DNA of 13,942 nucleotides from Candidatus Zambryskiibacteriota bacterium. Lineage in GTDB: Bacteria > Patescibacteriota > Minisyncoccia > Phycocordibacterales > Zambryskibacteraceae. Positions within the stretch are counted from its first letter, which is position 1. Each line of letters opens with the position of its first letter. Position numbers and translations under genes: made by a program. Location: contig JANLIM010000065.1 of NCBI GenBank assembly GCA_024654145.1, positions 1-13,942 on the forward strand, read 5' to 3'. The notes beneath the pieces are model-generated. The model made no database searches. It was not told the DNA's origin and saw only the letters and a program-made list of their open reading frames with translations. Positions 5,901 to 13,395 of the stretch are shown piece after piece.

Positions 5901-6197
5901 CAGCCACTCGGAGGTAAGGCTCAAAACGGTGGCCAACGCTTTGGAGAGATGGAAGTGTGGGCTCTCCTCGGACACGGGGCAGGGTATACTCTCCGTGAGA
6001 TGCTCACTATTAAGTCTGACGATATTCTCGGACGCTCAGCCGCCTTTGACGCTATCGTCAAGGGAGAGAAAATCCCTGAACCGAATCTACCAGCATCATT
6101 TAACGTGCTTATGAACAATCTCCGCGGACTCTCGCTTGATGTAGAGCTTCAAAAAAGAGATAGGAAAGATGATATAGGTCCAGCAACTGACAAATAA
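2979..6197 (+). CDS. rpoB: RNA polymerase beta subunit
   Basis: Forms one half of the RNA polymerase active-site cleft together with RpoC. The ATG at 2979 gives 1072 aa and a normal family N-terminus (KYFGRFRKDL ... PNLVVSQVDSFKWL); a TTG two codons earlier is less likely. No Shine-Dalgarno is visible. Landmarks include the rifampicin region QLSQFM ... HLRTVSALGPGG (residues 390-417), GRLCPIQTPEGPNIGLI from 436, IPFLNHDDANRALMGSNMQ, KLAGRHGNKG from 837, and the C-terminal GGKAQNGGQRFGEMEVWAL with LTIKSDD. The large lineage-specific insertions of E. coli RpoB are absent. Rifampicin-contact positions differ from E. coli: Asp516 is Gln396 and Arg529 is Thr409, suggesting intrinsic resistance. 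It leads the rpoB-rpoC-dnaG-rpoD block; rplJ and rplL are not upstream. Confidence 0.98.
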   Translation: MDTSAAKKTDSKERVKKYFGRFRKDLSQTPNLVVSQVDSFKWLIEKGLKEVFDEFTSIKDFSERKFQLDFVSFELAEPKIDEYTAKERKLSYEAPLKVRVKLKNLVMGTEKEQEIFMADMPLMTGHGTFVISGIERVVVPQLARSTGVSFTAQEVKGKRTFGAKIIPGRGAWIELETDADGTIYVRIDRKRKFPVTTLLRAFGVATNEKILALFEGVPEAKHFIEKTLAKDHTTTIDEAAIEIHRRLRDGDLAAAENAREFVQSIFNKERYDLSRVGRFRFNNRFGGKDSTKEIDRRTLSLADMVTILSHVVELNVTPNSMPDDIDHLASRRVRFVGELFQQKIRVGMAQIKRNIQNRMSTIDTDVTLPVQFISPKPLQARMKEFFTTNQLSQFMQQINALEELEHLRTVSALGPGGLNRARAGYEVRDVHPSHYGRLCPIQTPEGPNIGLILRLASHARVNDFGMIETPYAVVKDGKITNEVKYLNALEEENFYIAHAATPVENDKITVDMVEVRHKGTPMTTPRNNVHYIDVATNQAFSIATSMIPFLNHDDANRALMGSNMQKQATPCILPEAPLVATGVEEVAIRDTGRVIFSPIEGTVTQVDAKVVSVKDSKGKEHKFPLVNFSMTNGFTAFHQRPSVELGQKVKKGTVLADTSSSAGGQMAVGQNVLVAFMSWSGANYEDAIIISERLVEKSKFTSVHIEEFTINVRDTKLGPEMTTCDIPNVGESKLKNLAEDGIIRVGAEVRSGDILVGKITPKGESQLTPEERLLRSLFGEKARDVKDTSKRMEGGKRGRVISVQVFSREKGDKLDSGILKQIHIQVAQLRNVSVGDKLAGRHGNKGVISRILPVEDMPYMADGTPIDVILTPLGVPSRMNLGQILEMHLGMAANTLNYQAIVPPFTGATEAEIKEELVKAGIAESGKVKLFDGRTGEAFDQDVAIGYMYVMKLHHMVEDKIHMRSIGPYSLITQQPLGGKAQNGGQRFGEMEVWALLGHGAGYTLREMLTIKSDDILGRSAAFDAIVKGEKIPEPNLPASFNVLMNNLRGLSLDVELQKRDRKDDIGPATDK

Positions 6198-6215
6198 GAA
6201 ATAATTATCACCAAT

Positions 6216-9200
6216 ATGACAAACTACAAAACAATTCCAGCTGAAACCAATCACTTCGATTCCATCTCGATTAAGCTTGCTTCGCCTGAACGCATCAAAG
6301 ACTGGTCATACGGAGAGGTAACTAAACCTGAGACAATCAACTACCGAACGCAGAGGAGCGAGAGGAACGGTCTCTTCGACGAGAAAATTTTCGGCCCAGA
6401 CAAGGATTTCGAATGTTATTGTGGAAAATACCGAGGTATTCGCTACAAAGGTATTGTCTGTGAGAAGTGTGGTGTGGAAATCACTCGCTCTATTGTCCGC
6501 CGAGAACGTATGGGCCACATCGAACTTGCAAGTCCAGTTTCTCATATCTGGTTCCTGAAAAACGTACCTTCGAGAATCTCTCTTGTCATGGGTATACCTG
6601 TTTCTGACTTGGAGAAGGTTATTTACTTTGCGGGTTACATCGTTACTTCAGTATCTGAAGAGGAAAAGAGCCGTGTGCTCAAAGACCTCGATTCTGAATT
6701 CAAAGCCAAGTTCAAAGCTCTTCAAGATGAGAAGAGTAAGCTCGCACTCAAAGAATTGGCCCTAGCCACCAAGCGTGACATAGAGTCCCTCGTGCCTGGG
6801 CGTGTTCTCAATGAAGTTGAGTATCATCGCTCAAGCGTGAAGTATCCAACCATCTTTGAAGCAGGCATCGGTGCTGAAGCGATCTTCAATATTCTTAAAA
6901 ATCTTGACCTTAAGAAACTTCTTAAAGAGATCGAAGCAAGCTTAGAGAAGGCCCCTGCTACAGAATTACCACGATTGAACAAGCGCATGAGCACTGTGCA
7001 GTGGATGATTAACTCCAGTATTCGCCCTGAGTGGATGTTCCTTATTCGTATTCCAGTTATACCTCCTGCAATACGTCCCATGGTTCCTCTCGATGGTGGG
7101 CGCTACGCTACAAGTGACGTCAACGACCTTTATCGCCGTGTTATCAATAGAAACAATCGCTTAAAGAAGCTTAAGGAAATCAATGCGCCTGATGTCATTC
7201 TTAGAAACGAGAAAAGAATTCTTCAAGAAGCTGTAGATGCTCTTATTGACAACACCATCCGCCACTCATCAATTGCTGGCAACCAGTCTCAGCGCCGCCC
7301 TCTCAAGTCTCTCTCTGATAACCTTAAGGGTAAGAGAGGACTCTTCCGTCAGAATCTTCTTGGTAAGCGCGTGGACTACTCCGGTCGTTCAGTTATCGTC
7401 GTCGGTCCGGAACTCAAACTTCATCAGTGTGGTCTTCCTAAACATATGGCGCTTGAGCTCTTCAAACCTTTTATCATCTCAGAACTTCTCAAGAGAGAAT
7501 TGGCTTACAATATTCCTGGTGCCCGCAGACTTATAGAGGATGCTATTCCTGAAGTTTGGGCTATTCTTGAAGAAGTGATTCGCGGCAAATACGTGCTTCT
7601 AAACCGCGCACCAACACTTCACCGCCTTGGTATCCAAGCCTTCCAACCAGTGCTTATCGAAGGCAATGCTATCCAGCTTCACCCTCTTGTATGTACGGCT
7701 TTCAACGCTGACTTCGACGGTGACCAGATGGCTGTCCATGTTCCTCTTTCTGAAGAGGCTCAAGCAGAAGCTCGTTTAGTGATGGCAGCGGATAAAAACA
7801 TTCTTAAACCTGGCGACGGTAATCCTGTTGTTTCTGCCAAGCTCCTCGATATCGTGCTCGGCACTTACTGGATGACCAGAATCATTCCCGGAGAAAAAGG
7901 TGAAGGTCGTTATTACCCAAGCCCAAATGCGGCGATTCTCGCTTACGACTTCGGAGTTATCAGTTTGCGCGCCAAGATTCATGTTCTACCAAGCTCTACA
8001 GAAAGGTACCAACAGTTTGAAGGTAAAATGTTCGAGACAACTGTTGGGCGCCTTCTCTTTAACGCTATTCTTCCAAAGGATTATCCGTACCAGAATGTAG
8101 AGATGAGTAGAAAGAGAATGTCCGAACTTGTTGAGAATGTCATAGATAAATACGGTATTGAAAACACCCCCGCCATCATGGACAAGATTAAATCCTTTGG
8201 CTTCAAGTACGCCACACTTTCTGGTGTGACATGGGGTATCAGCGATGTGAAGGTTCCTGAAGGCAAGAAAGCTCTCATTGACAAGGGACGCACAGCAGTA
8301 AATGAGGTTATAAGTCAGTATCAGGAAGGGCTCCTTTCTGAGAATGAACGTATCACCCGTTCTGTTGAGATTTGGCAGGGGGTTAAGGGAGATGTGGAAA
8401 AGCTCATCCCTGCAACACTTGCGTTGAAGGACTCTGTTTATGACATGACTTATTCCGAAGCTCGTGGTTCGTTTGGTAACTTAAACCAGATGGCCGGTAT
8501 GAAGGGTATCATTCAGAACGTTTCCGGTGAGTCATTGGAATTCCCAATTACTTCAAACTACAAAGAAGGCCTTACGCCTCTTGAATACTTCATTACTACA
8601 CACGGCTCACGCAAGGGGCTCGCCGACACAGCGCTTAACACTGCTAAAGCCGGTTACCTTACGCGCCGTCTCTTCGATGTGGCTCAAGATGAGATTGTGA
8701 CAGAAGAGGATTGTGGCGCAAAAGAGGGTACGATTATTTACAAAAAGACTGCATCTGGAATCGAAATGCCTTTGTCAAAGAACATCAAAGGCCGCTTCCT
8801 AGCTACAGACCTTGCAAATGAAAAGGGCGAAGTTCTCTTTAAGCGGGGGCATTTGGTGACTAAGGCTGATGCAGAAGCAGTAGACGCCACCAACATTGAG
8901 TCAGTCAACGTGCGTTCTCCACTCGGCTGTAAATCGCTTCATGGTATTTGTGTGAAGTGTTATGGAGTCGATCTTGGAAACAACAAAGTCATCGAACTCG
9001 GCGAAGCAGTTGGTACTGTGGCCGCTCAGGCTATCGGTGAGCCGGGTACCCAGCTCACTATGCGCACCTTCCACCAAGGAGGTGTGGCTTCAGCTGGTGG
9101 AGACATTACTGCCGGTCTTCCTCGCGTTGAAGAAATTTTTGAGAAGAGGAAGCCTAAGAATCCTGCCGTGATAAGTCATATTGACGGAGTCGTAACAGAA

Positions 9201-9872
9201 ATCAAATCTGTCGGCACCGATAGGCTTATCGTCATCGCCCCTGAAGCAGGGGAGGTGAAGGGTAAGAAGCTGGACAATGAGTATACTGTGGCGCCTTTGA
9301 GGAGCATTCTTATTAGACCTAATCAGTCTGTAAAGAAGGGAGATATTCTTACCGACGGATCAGCTGATCTTGATGAACTTTTCCGCTACGCAGGTAGAGA
9401 GAAAACGGAGAACTACATCATCCACGAGGTTTCGAAGCTCTACGAGCTTCAGGGTGCTGCTGTTTCTCACAAGCACATTGAGCTTATTGTGCGTCAGATG
9501 TTCTCACGAAGGAGAATCAAAGACGCAGGTAACACTCACTTTACCCGCGGTAACTTGGTAGAAATCTCCGAACTTGCTGCGGCCAATGAGATAGCCAAAA
9601 CCAAAGGTCTTGAAGAAGCCAAGGGCGATGCTGTTATCATGGGTATTACCGAAGTCTCTCTCTCACGAGCCAGCTTCCTCTCTGCAGCATCGTTCCAGCA
9701 TACTCCTCGCGTCCTTATCCAGGCCGCCATCAGGGGCGTCGAGGATAAACTTGTTGGCCTTAAAGAGAACGTTATTATTGGTCGCCTAATTCCTGCCGGC
9801 ACCAGCTTTAAAGGCGGGTACAAGGAAAAACTCATATGGGAGGCGATGTCGAAACAATCAAAGAACGACTAG
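6216..9872 (+). CDS. rpoC: RNA polymerase beta' subunit
   Basis: Catalytic partner of RpoB, 1218 aa, starting 18 nt after the rpoB stop; no Shine-Dalgarno is visible in the gap. The N-terminal zinc site is C67-x-C69 ... C82-x2-C85. The Mg-binding catalytic loop NADFDGD lies at 497-503, with D499, D501 and D503 intact. The second zinc site is C833 and C905-x6-C912-x2-C915, the same spacing as in E. coli. The trigger-loop/bridge-helix region is recognisable from GEAVGTVAAQAIGEPGTQLT and MRTFHQGG. All catalytic and zinc ligands are present. The last 37 nt overlap the start of dnaG in another frame, tying primase translation to RpoC. Confidence 0.98.
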   Translation: MTNYKTIPAETNHFDSISIKLASPERIKDWSYGEVTKPETINYRTQRSERNGLFDEKIFGPDKDFECYCGKYRGIRYKGIVCEKCGVEITRSIVRRERMGHIELASPVSHIWFLKNVPSRISLVMGIPVSDLEKVIYFAGYIVTSVSEEEKSRVLKDLDSEFKAKFKALQDEKSKLALKELALATKRDIESLVPGRVLNEVEYHRSSVKYPTIFEAGIGAEAIFNILKNLDLKKLLKEIEASLEKAPATELPRLNKRMSTVQWMINSSIRPEWMFLIRIPVIPPAIRPMVPLDGGRYATSDVNDLYRRVINRNNRLKKLKEINAPDVILRNEKRILQEAVDALIDNTIRHSSIAGNQSQRRPLKSLSDNLKGKRGLFRQNLLGKRVDYSGRSVIVVGPELKLHQCGLPKHMALELFKPFIISELLKRELAYNIPGARRLIEDAIPEVWAILEEVIRGKYVLLNRAPTLHRLGIQAFQPVLIEGNAIQLHPLVCTAFNADFDGDQMAVHVPLSEEAQAEARLVMAADKNILKPGDGNPVVSAKLLDIVLGTYWMTRIIPGEKGEGRYYPSPNAAILAYDFGVISLRAKIHVLPSSTERYQQFEGKMFETTVGRLLFNAILPKDYPYQNVEMSRKRMSELVENVIDKYGIENTPAIMDKIKSFGFKYATLSGVTWGISDVKVPEGKKALIDKGRTAVNEVISQYQEGLLSENERITRSVEIWQGVKGDVEKLIPATLALKDSVYDMTYSEARGSFGNLNQMAGMKGIIQNVSGESLEFPITSNYKEGLTPLEYFITTHGSRKGLADTALNTAKAGYLTRRLFDVAQDEIVTEEDCGAKEGTIIYKKTASGIEMPLSKNIKGRFLATDLANEKGEVLFKRGHLVTKADAEAVDATNIESVNVRSPLGCKSLHGICVKCYGVDLGNNKVIELGEAVGTVAAQAIGEPGTQLTMRTFHQGGVASAGGDITAGLPRVEEIFEKRKPKNPAVISHIDGVVTEIKSVGTDRLIVIAPEAGEVKGKKLDNEYTVAPLRSILIRPNQSVKKGDILTDGSADLDELFRYAGREKTENYIIHEVSKLYELQGAAVSHKHIELIVRQMFSRRRIKDAGNTHFTRGNLVEISELAAANEIAKTKGLEEAKGDAVIMGITEVSLSRASFLSAASFQHTPRVLIQAAIRGVEDKLVGLKENVIIGRLIPAGTSFKGGYKEKLIWEAMSKQSKND

Positions 9873-11398
9873 ATATAGCCGAGGTAGTCAGTGGCTACCT
9901 CAAGCTTGAGAAAGCGGGCCAAAGTTACAAGGCGCGGTGCCCCTTTCACAACGAGAAAACCCCTTCGTTTTTTGTTTCGCCCGGGCGCCAGAGTTTCTAT
10001 TGTTTCGGCTGCGGGGCAAAGGGAGATATCTTTACTTTCGTAGAGCAGGTTGAGGGACTCGACTTCAGAGAATCGCTCAAGCTTTTGGCAGAGAAGGCGG
10101 GGGTCGAGCTTTCTCGGCACAGCGAGGAAAGTAAAGAAAAAAAGGGAGAGAAGGATCGCATTCTTGAAGTGTTGGAAGACGCTACGAAGTTTTTTGAAAA
10201 GATGCTGGGTGCCAATGCTTCCGCCCAGGATTATCTGAAGTCACGTGGCATAAGCGAAGCATCGATCGGGGACTGGCGTATAGGATACGCCCCTGCAGAG
10301 TGGCGCTCACTCTACGGACATCTTCGGGAAGAGGGTCATTCGGAGGAGTTGCTAGTAAAAGCTGGGCTTATAAAGAAGGTGGAAGCGGGAAGCGGCAAGA
10401 ATCCTTACGATGTCTTCCGCGACAGGCTCATTTTTCCTCTCAAGGATGCTTCCGGGAGAGTGATTGCTTTCTCTGGAAGGGCGCTAGCGAAGGAGACTGA
10501 ACCGAAGTATCTCAACAGCCCCGACACACCTGTCTTTACCAAGCATGAGGTGTTGTATGGATTGGATAAGGCTAAGGATAAAATTCGGAGGAAGGATTAC
10601 GCCATTCTTGTAGAGGGTCAGATGGATCTCGTTCTCTCTCACCAGAGTGGGGTAGACAATACTGTCGCTTCCTCGGGCACAGCTTTTACCCAAGCACATC
10701 TCGAGAGGCTCAAAAAGCTTTCTAAGAGAATTATTCTTGCCTTTGACGGAGACAGTGCCGGGGAAAAGGCGGCTCTGAAGTCGGCTGAGCTAGCGCTTAG
10801 CCTTGGTTTGGAGGTAAAAATTGCCAAGCTACCGGAGGGCAGTGACCCTGCAGACATGGCGTCTAAAGATGCCTCGAGCTGGAAAGAGGTTCTGCGCCAA
10901 GCAAAGCCCGCAATTGAACACTTTCTCGATCTGATTCTCGGGGTAGAATCAGATCAGAGGAAACAAGGCTTGGCCATTAAGCAGGAGATCCTCCCTCTCA
11001 TCACCTTGCTAGAAAGTTCGATTGAACGTTCCCACTTTATTTCTCTCATTGCTAAACGAACCGGTATTAGGGAAGAGATAATTTGGGAGGACCTAAAGAA
11101 GGTTAAGTTTACAGGGGTTAAGCATGAGCCACAGGTCGAGGTGGAAAAAATAGCAGAGACAAAGCGCAGGTCGAGAGGAGAAGAGTGGGAGGAGGTCGTA
11201 GCTCTACTAGAAGAAAACCCAGGTGATAAAGATCTTCTAAGGCACAAACAAGAGCTTTCAATCAGAATACGCATTGATAAGCTTGACGAGGAACTAGTTC
11301 TAGAACGTCTCAATGTAAAGGAGGAAGGAGATGAAGCTCTTATGAAGATAAACAAGCTCATAAGGGAAAGGGATGAGGAAAGAAGGAAGTTGGTATAA
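9836..11398 (+). CDS. dnaG: DNA primase
   Basis: Synthesises RNA primers at replication forks; 520 aa, shorter than the roughly 600 aa of many bacterial homologues. The CHC2 zinc-binding domain has C35-x2-H38 ... C56-x2-C59. The Toprim domain contains VEGQMD (E260) and DGDSAG (D304 and D306), the metal-binding acidic residues. A helical RNAP-core tail follows, then a charged C-terminal segment of about 80 residues, where a compact helicase-interaction domain would be expected. ATG 9836 gives the usual family start (ETIKERLDIAEVV), with AAGGA at 9822-9826. It overlaps rpoC by 37 nt. Primase followed by rpoD recalls the macromolecular synthesis operon (rpsU-dnaG-rpoD), here without rpsU. Confidence 0.97.
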   Translation: MGGDVETIKERLDIAEVVSGYLKLEKAGQSYKARCPFHNEKTPSFFVSPGRQSFYCFGCGAKGDIFTFVEQVEGLDFRESLKLLAEKAGVELSRHSEESKEKKGEKDRILEVLEDATKFFEKMLGANASAQDYLKSRGISEASIGDWRIGYAPAEWRSLYGHLREEGHSEELLVKAGLIKKVEAGSGKNPYDVFRDRLIFPLKDASGRVIAFSGRALAKETEPKYLNSPDTPVFTKHEVLYGLDKAKDKIRRKDYAILVEGQMDLVLSHQSGVDNTVASSGTAFTQAHLERLKKLSKRIILAFDGDSAGEKAALKSAELALSLGLEVKIAKLPEGSDPADMASKDASSWKEVLRQAKPAIEHFLDLILGVESDQRKQGLAIKQEILPLITLLESSIERSHFISLIAKRTGIREEIIWEDLKKVKFTGVKHEPQVEVEKIAETKRRSRGEEWEEVVALLEENPGDKDLLRHKQELSIRIRIDKLDEELVLERLNVKEEGDEALMKINKLIRERDEERRKLV

Positions 11399-11418
11399 AA
11401 TATAAAATAGATTTTTTT

Positions 11419-12669
11419 ATGGTGAGCGTAGTCGAACCATTGATGTCAAAAAACAAAAAACAAAAGAATATTAAAAAGAAGGCGACACTCAAAAAGAGGG
11501 TAGCCAAAAAAATTGTTAAGAAGGTTTCCAAAACTAAAATTAAGGCCAAGGTCAAAATAGTAAAAAAACTAAAACCAAAACCTAAAAATGCGAAAAAGAA
11601 GGTAGATGAACTTTTGAAGACCGACCGTTTGATTACACGTGGCAAGGAGCGCGGGTTTGTGACTTATGATGAGATTTTGCGTGAATTTCCGACTATTGAA
11701 ACAGATATTATTTTCCTTGACGAACTTTATGGCAAGCTAAGTACTCTTGGCATTGATGTGTTGGAGGGAGGGGGGCTGCTTGAAATTCAGGCAGAGGAGC
11801 CGAACAAAAAGTACGGGTACTCAAGAGGGGATTCTTCGTACGACTCAATACAAATGTATCTCCGAGAGATCGGTCAGTACCCGCTCATTGCAGGTTCTAT
11901 GGAGAAGGAACTCGCCAAGCGCATTGAGAAGGGAGACGTAGACGCCAAGAACCTTCTTATGAAGGCAAACCTCCGTTTGGTGGTTTCTATTGCAAAGAAG
12001 TACGCCAACAGGAGCCCTGATCTGACTCTCCTTGACCTTATCCAGGAGGGGAACTTAGGCCTCCACAAGGCTGTGGAAAAGTTCGACTGGACCAAAGGAT
12101 TCAAATTCTCAACCTACGCTACCTGGTGGATCCGCCAAGCTATTACGCGTGCCCTTGCCGACCAGAGCCGCACTATCCGTGTGCCTGTGCACATGGTGGA
12201 AACTATTGCTAAGTACAAGCAGGTTGTGCGCCGTTTGACCCAAGACCTCGGGCGAGAGCCGTTGCAGGAAGAGATCGCAATGGAGATGAATCTTGATGTG
12301 GATAAAATTTACCAGATTGAAAAGATTGATCAATCAACTGTTTCTCTCGAGTCTCCAGTCGGCGAAGATGGGGATGATGGAAAGAGTAAGCTCGGAGATT
12401 TTCTTGCAGACGAAAAGATTCTTTCTCCAGACCAGGATTCTTCAAGACGCATTGTTTCTGACCAGGTCAAAGAAATTTTAGGAGATTTGCCTCCAAAAGA
12501 AAGAAAGATATTAGAAATGCGCCACGGCCTACTTGATGGCTACACTCACACTCTCGAAGAAGTGGGCAAGGTCTTTGGTGTCACTCGTGAACGTATCCGT
12601 CAAATCGAAGCCAAGGCTCATGAAAAGATCCGCCAGCACGACAAAATCGACAGGCTCAGAGGATACTAG
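11419..12669 (+). CDS. rpoD: Housekeeping sigma factor, RpoD/SigA type
   Basis: Primary sigma factor of 416 aa that directs RNA polymerase to -35/-10 promoters such as those in this window. Residues 10-62 are extremely Lys-rich and of low complexity. Residues 68-117 resemble region 1.1 (FVTYDEILREFP). Region 1.2 starts near YDSIQMYLREIG (141), and region 2 contains NLRLVVSIAKKY, DLIQEGNLGL and FSTYATWWIRQAI. Region 3 spans about 255-315, and region 4 ends with the helix-turn-helix HTLEEVGKVFGVTRERIRQIE (378-398). The retained TYATWWIRQA motif fits recognition of the TATAAT-like -10 boxes seen here. The start is ATG 11419, but in-frame ATG 11443 (residue 9) is an alternative; neither has a Shine-Dalgarno. 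The 20-nt gap after dnaG holds TATAAAA twice in tandem, a possible weak -10 without a convincing -35. Confidence 0.97.
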   Translation: MVSVVEPLMSKNKKQKNIKKKATLKKRVAKKIVKKVSKTKIKAKVKIVKKLKPKPKNAKKKVDELLKTDRLITRGKERGFVTYDEILREFPTIETDIIFLDELYGKLSTLGIDVLEGGGLLEIQAEEPNKKYGYSRGDSSYDSIQMYLREIGQYPLIAGSMEKELAKRIEKGDVDAKNLLMKANLRLVVSIAKKYANRSPDLTLLDLIQEGNLGLHKAVEKFDWTKGFKFSTYATWWIRQAITRALADQSRTIRVPVHMVETIAKYKQVVRRLTQDLGREPLQEEIAMEMNLDVDKIYQIEKIDQSTVSLESPVGEDGDDGKSKLGDFLADEKILSPDQDSSRRIVSDQVKEILGDLPPKERKILEMRHGLLDGYTHTLEEVGKVFGVTRERIRQIEAKAHEKIRQHDKIDRLRGY

Positions 12670-12688
12670 AATCAAGATTTTGCATGAG

Positions 12689-12718
12689 AAAACGCCAACC
12701 TGCGAGGGTTGGCGTTTT
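12689..12718. terminator. Bidirectional intrinsic terminator after rpoD
   Basis: CGCCAACC (12693-12700), loop TGCGAG, GGTTGGCG (12707-12714), flanked by AAAA and TTTT, so both strands show a stem followed by U's. It ends the rpoB-rpoD block on + and the small membrane-protein gene on -. Confidence 0.9.
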
Positions 12719-12758
12719 GGTCTGTCGAGACCTTAGGTGAGACTACGGGGGACTGGGG

Positions 12759-12914
12759 TTAGTCGAAGCAGGCAGCGATGCCGGCGGGGACGGTGATCAC
12801 CCCGGCAAAGACCGCTACCGGCCACAGGCCGATGGCGCTGTACAGAACGATGTTTGCAACGATTCCGAGAAGCTGCAGGACCTTGGCGGCCCTGGAATAC
12901 TGTTCCTGTGCCAT
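12759..12914 (-). CDS. Small membrane protein, 51 aa
   Basis: Read on the minus strand from ATG 12914 to TAA at 12759. The N-terminus MAQEQYSRAAK is polar. Two hydrophobic segments follow, about residues 12-28 (VLQLLGIVANIVLYSAI) and 30-49, joined by a short GLWP turn and ending CFD. This suggests a helical hairpin in the membrane; it could be a small toxin, an assembly factor or phage-type cargo, and the sequence does not decide. AGGAGGT (12920-12926) lies 5 nt upstream, and a strong promoter and the shared terminator flank it, which is good evidence that this frame is real despite its size. The gene is GC-rich relative to its AT-rich surroundings. Confidence 0.75.
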   Translation of the reverse strand: MAQEQYSRAAKVLQLLGIVANIVLYSAIGLWPVAVFAGVITVPAGIAACFD

Positions 12915-12921
12915 CTGGCAC
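12908..12921 (-). promoter_or_regulatory. Hairpin enclosing the start codon of the small membrane protein
   Basis: On the minus strand GTGCCA-GA-TGGCAC is an inverted repeat. As RNA, GUGCC and GGCAC would pair around AGAU, placing the AUG in the loop and stem edge and burying the end of the Shine-Dalgarno. Confidence 0.4.
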
Positions 12922-12932
12922 CTCCTATGTTA

Positions 12933-12961
12933 ATCATAGCATAGTTAGGTATCTTTGTCAA
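12933..12961 (-). promoter_or_regulatory. Extended -10 promoter of the small membrane protein gene
   Basis: On the minus strand TTGACA (12961-12956), spacer 17, TATGAT (12938-12933, 5/6), preceded by TGC. The predicted start near 12926 leaves only about a dozen leader bases, so the Shine-Dalgarno is at the very 5' end. Confidence 0.85.
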
Positions 12962-13003
12962 GAGTTTTTAATTCTACAAAATAAGCCTAAAAATAAGGAG
13001 TTT

Positions 13004-13009
13004 TATACT
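13004..13009 (+). promoter_or_regulatory. Possible -10 element upstream of the HicB-like gene
   Basis: TATACT matches 5/6 of the consensus, but no convincing -35 lies 16-18 bp upstream. The leader would be about 60 nt. Confidence 0.25.
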
Positions 13010-13076
13010 ACATAGGTCTTGCCTGTGTAAGTTTAGAGTGTAGTAAGTATTGTCTTGTCCTGACGTTTTGAATATT

Positions 13077-13283
13077 ATGAAATCCATGACAAACTCTTTC
13101 ACTGCGCTATATAAAAAATCCGGCGGTTGGTACGCCGCTTGGATAGAAGAAATTGCCGGTGTTAACACCCAAGGCAAAACTCTTAAAGAGGCGAGAGAGA
13201 ATCTCAAGGAAGCTCTGGCATTGGTAATTGAAACCAATCGCTTGTTCAATAATCCAAAAAGTTCCAAGAGCGTTATACGTTAA
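13077..13283 (+). CDS. Orphan HicB-like (UPF0150) protein, 68 aa
   Basis: The body GGWYAAWIEEIAGVNTQGKT followed by LKEARENLKEALALVIETN matches the compact RNase-H-like fold of HicB antitoxins: a strand, the G-x-TQGKT turn, then the EA-x2-NL-x-EAL helix. No C-terminal DNA-binding domain is visible, so this is the short form. The start may be ATG 13077 or ATG 13086; the longer frame opening at TTG 13050 adds nine residues without family similarity. There is no Shine-Dalgarno. No HicA toxin gene with the usual small dsRBD-like product lies within reach on either side. A solitary regulator or remnant of a toxin-antitoxin pair is likely. Confidence 0.75.
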   Translation: MKSMTNSFTALYKKSGGWYAAWIEEIAGVNTQGKTLKEARENLKEALALVIETNRLFNNPKSSKSVIR

Positions 13284-13395
13284 TCATTGCCTATAGGACA
13301 CTATTAACGTAAGTGAATTTAAGTAATAGCTGGTTTTTAATTTGTATAAAGCGATGCGGTCGTCTGCTTTTGTACAATCTGTAATTTATAGAGAC
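13284..13395. other. Convergent intergenic spacer without a clear terminator
   Basis: AT-rich spacer. GCGG-TCGT-CTGC followed by TTTT near 13355 is only a 4-bp stem. TATTAACGT occurs at 13302 and again at 13401, just inside the 3' end of the minus-strand gene; no function is claimed. Confidence 0.4.

Noticed and set aside
12733..12921. 62-aa minus-strand frame beginning MPDGTG
   Set aside because: It overlaps the 51-aa frame, which has the correctly spaced Shine-Dalgarno and a sensible hydrophobic profile; this one is Arg/His-rich and starts within the ribosome binding region.
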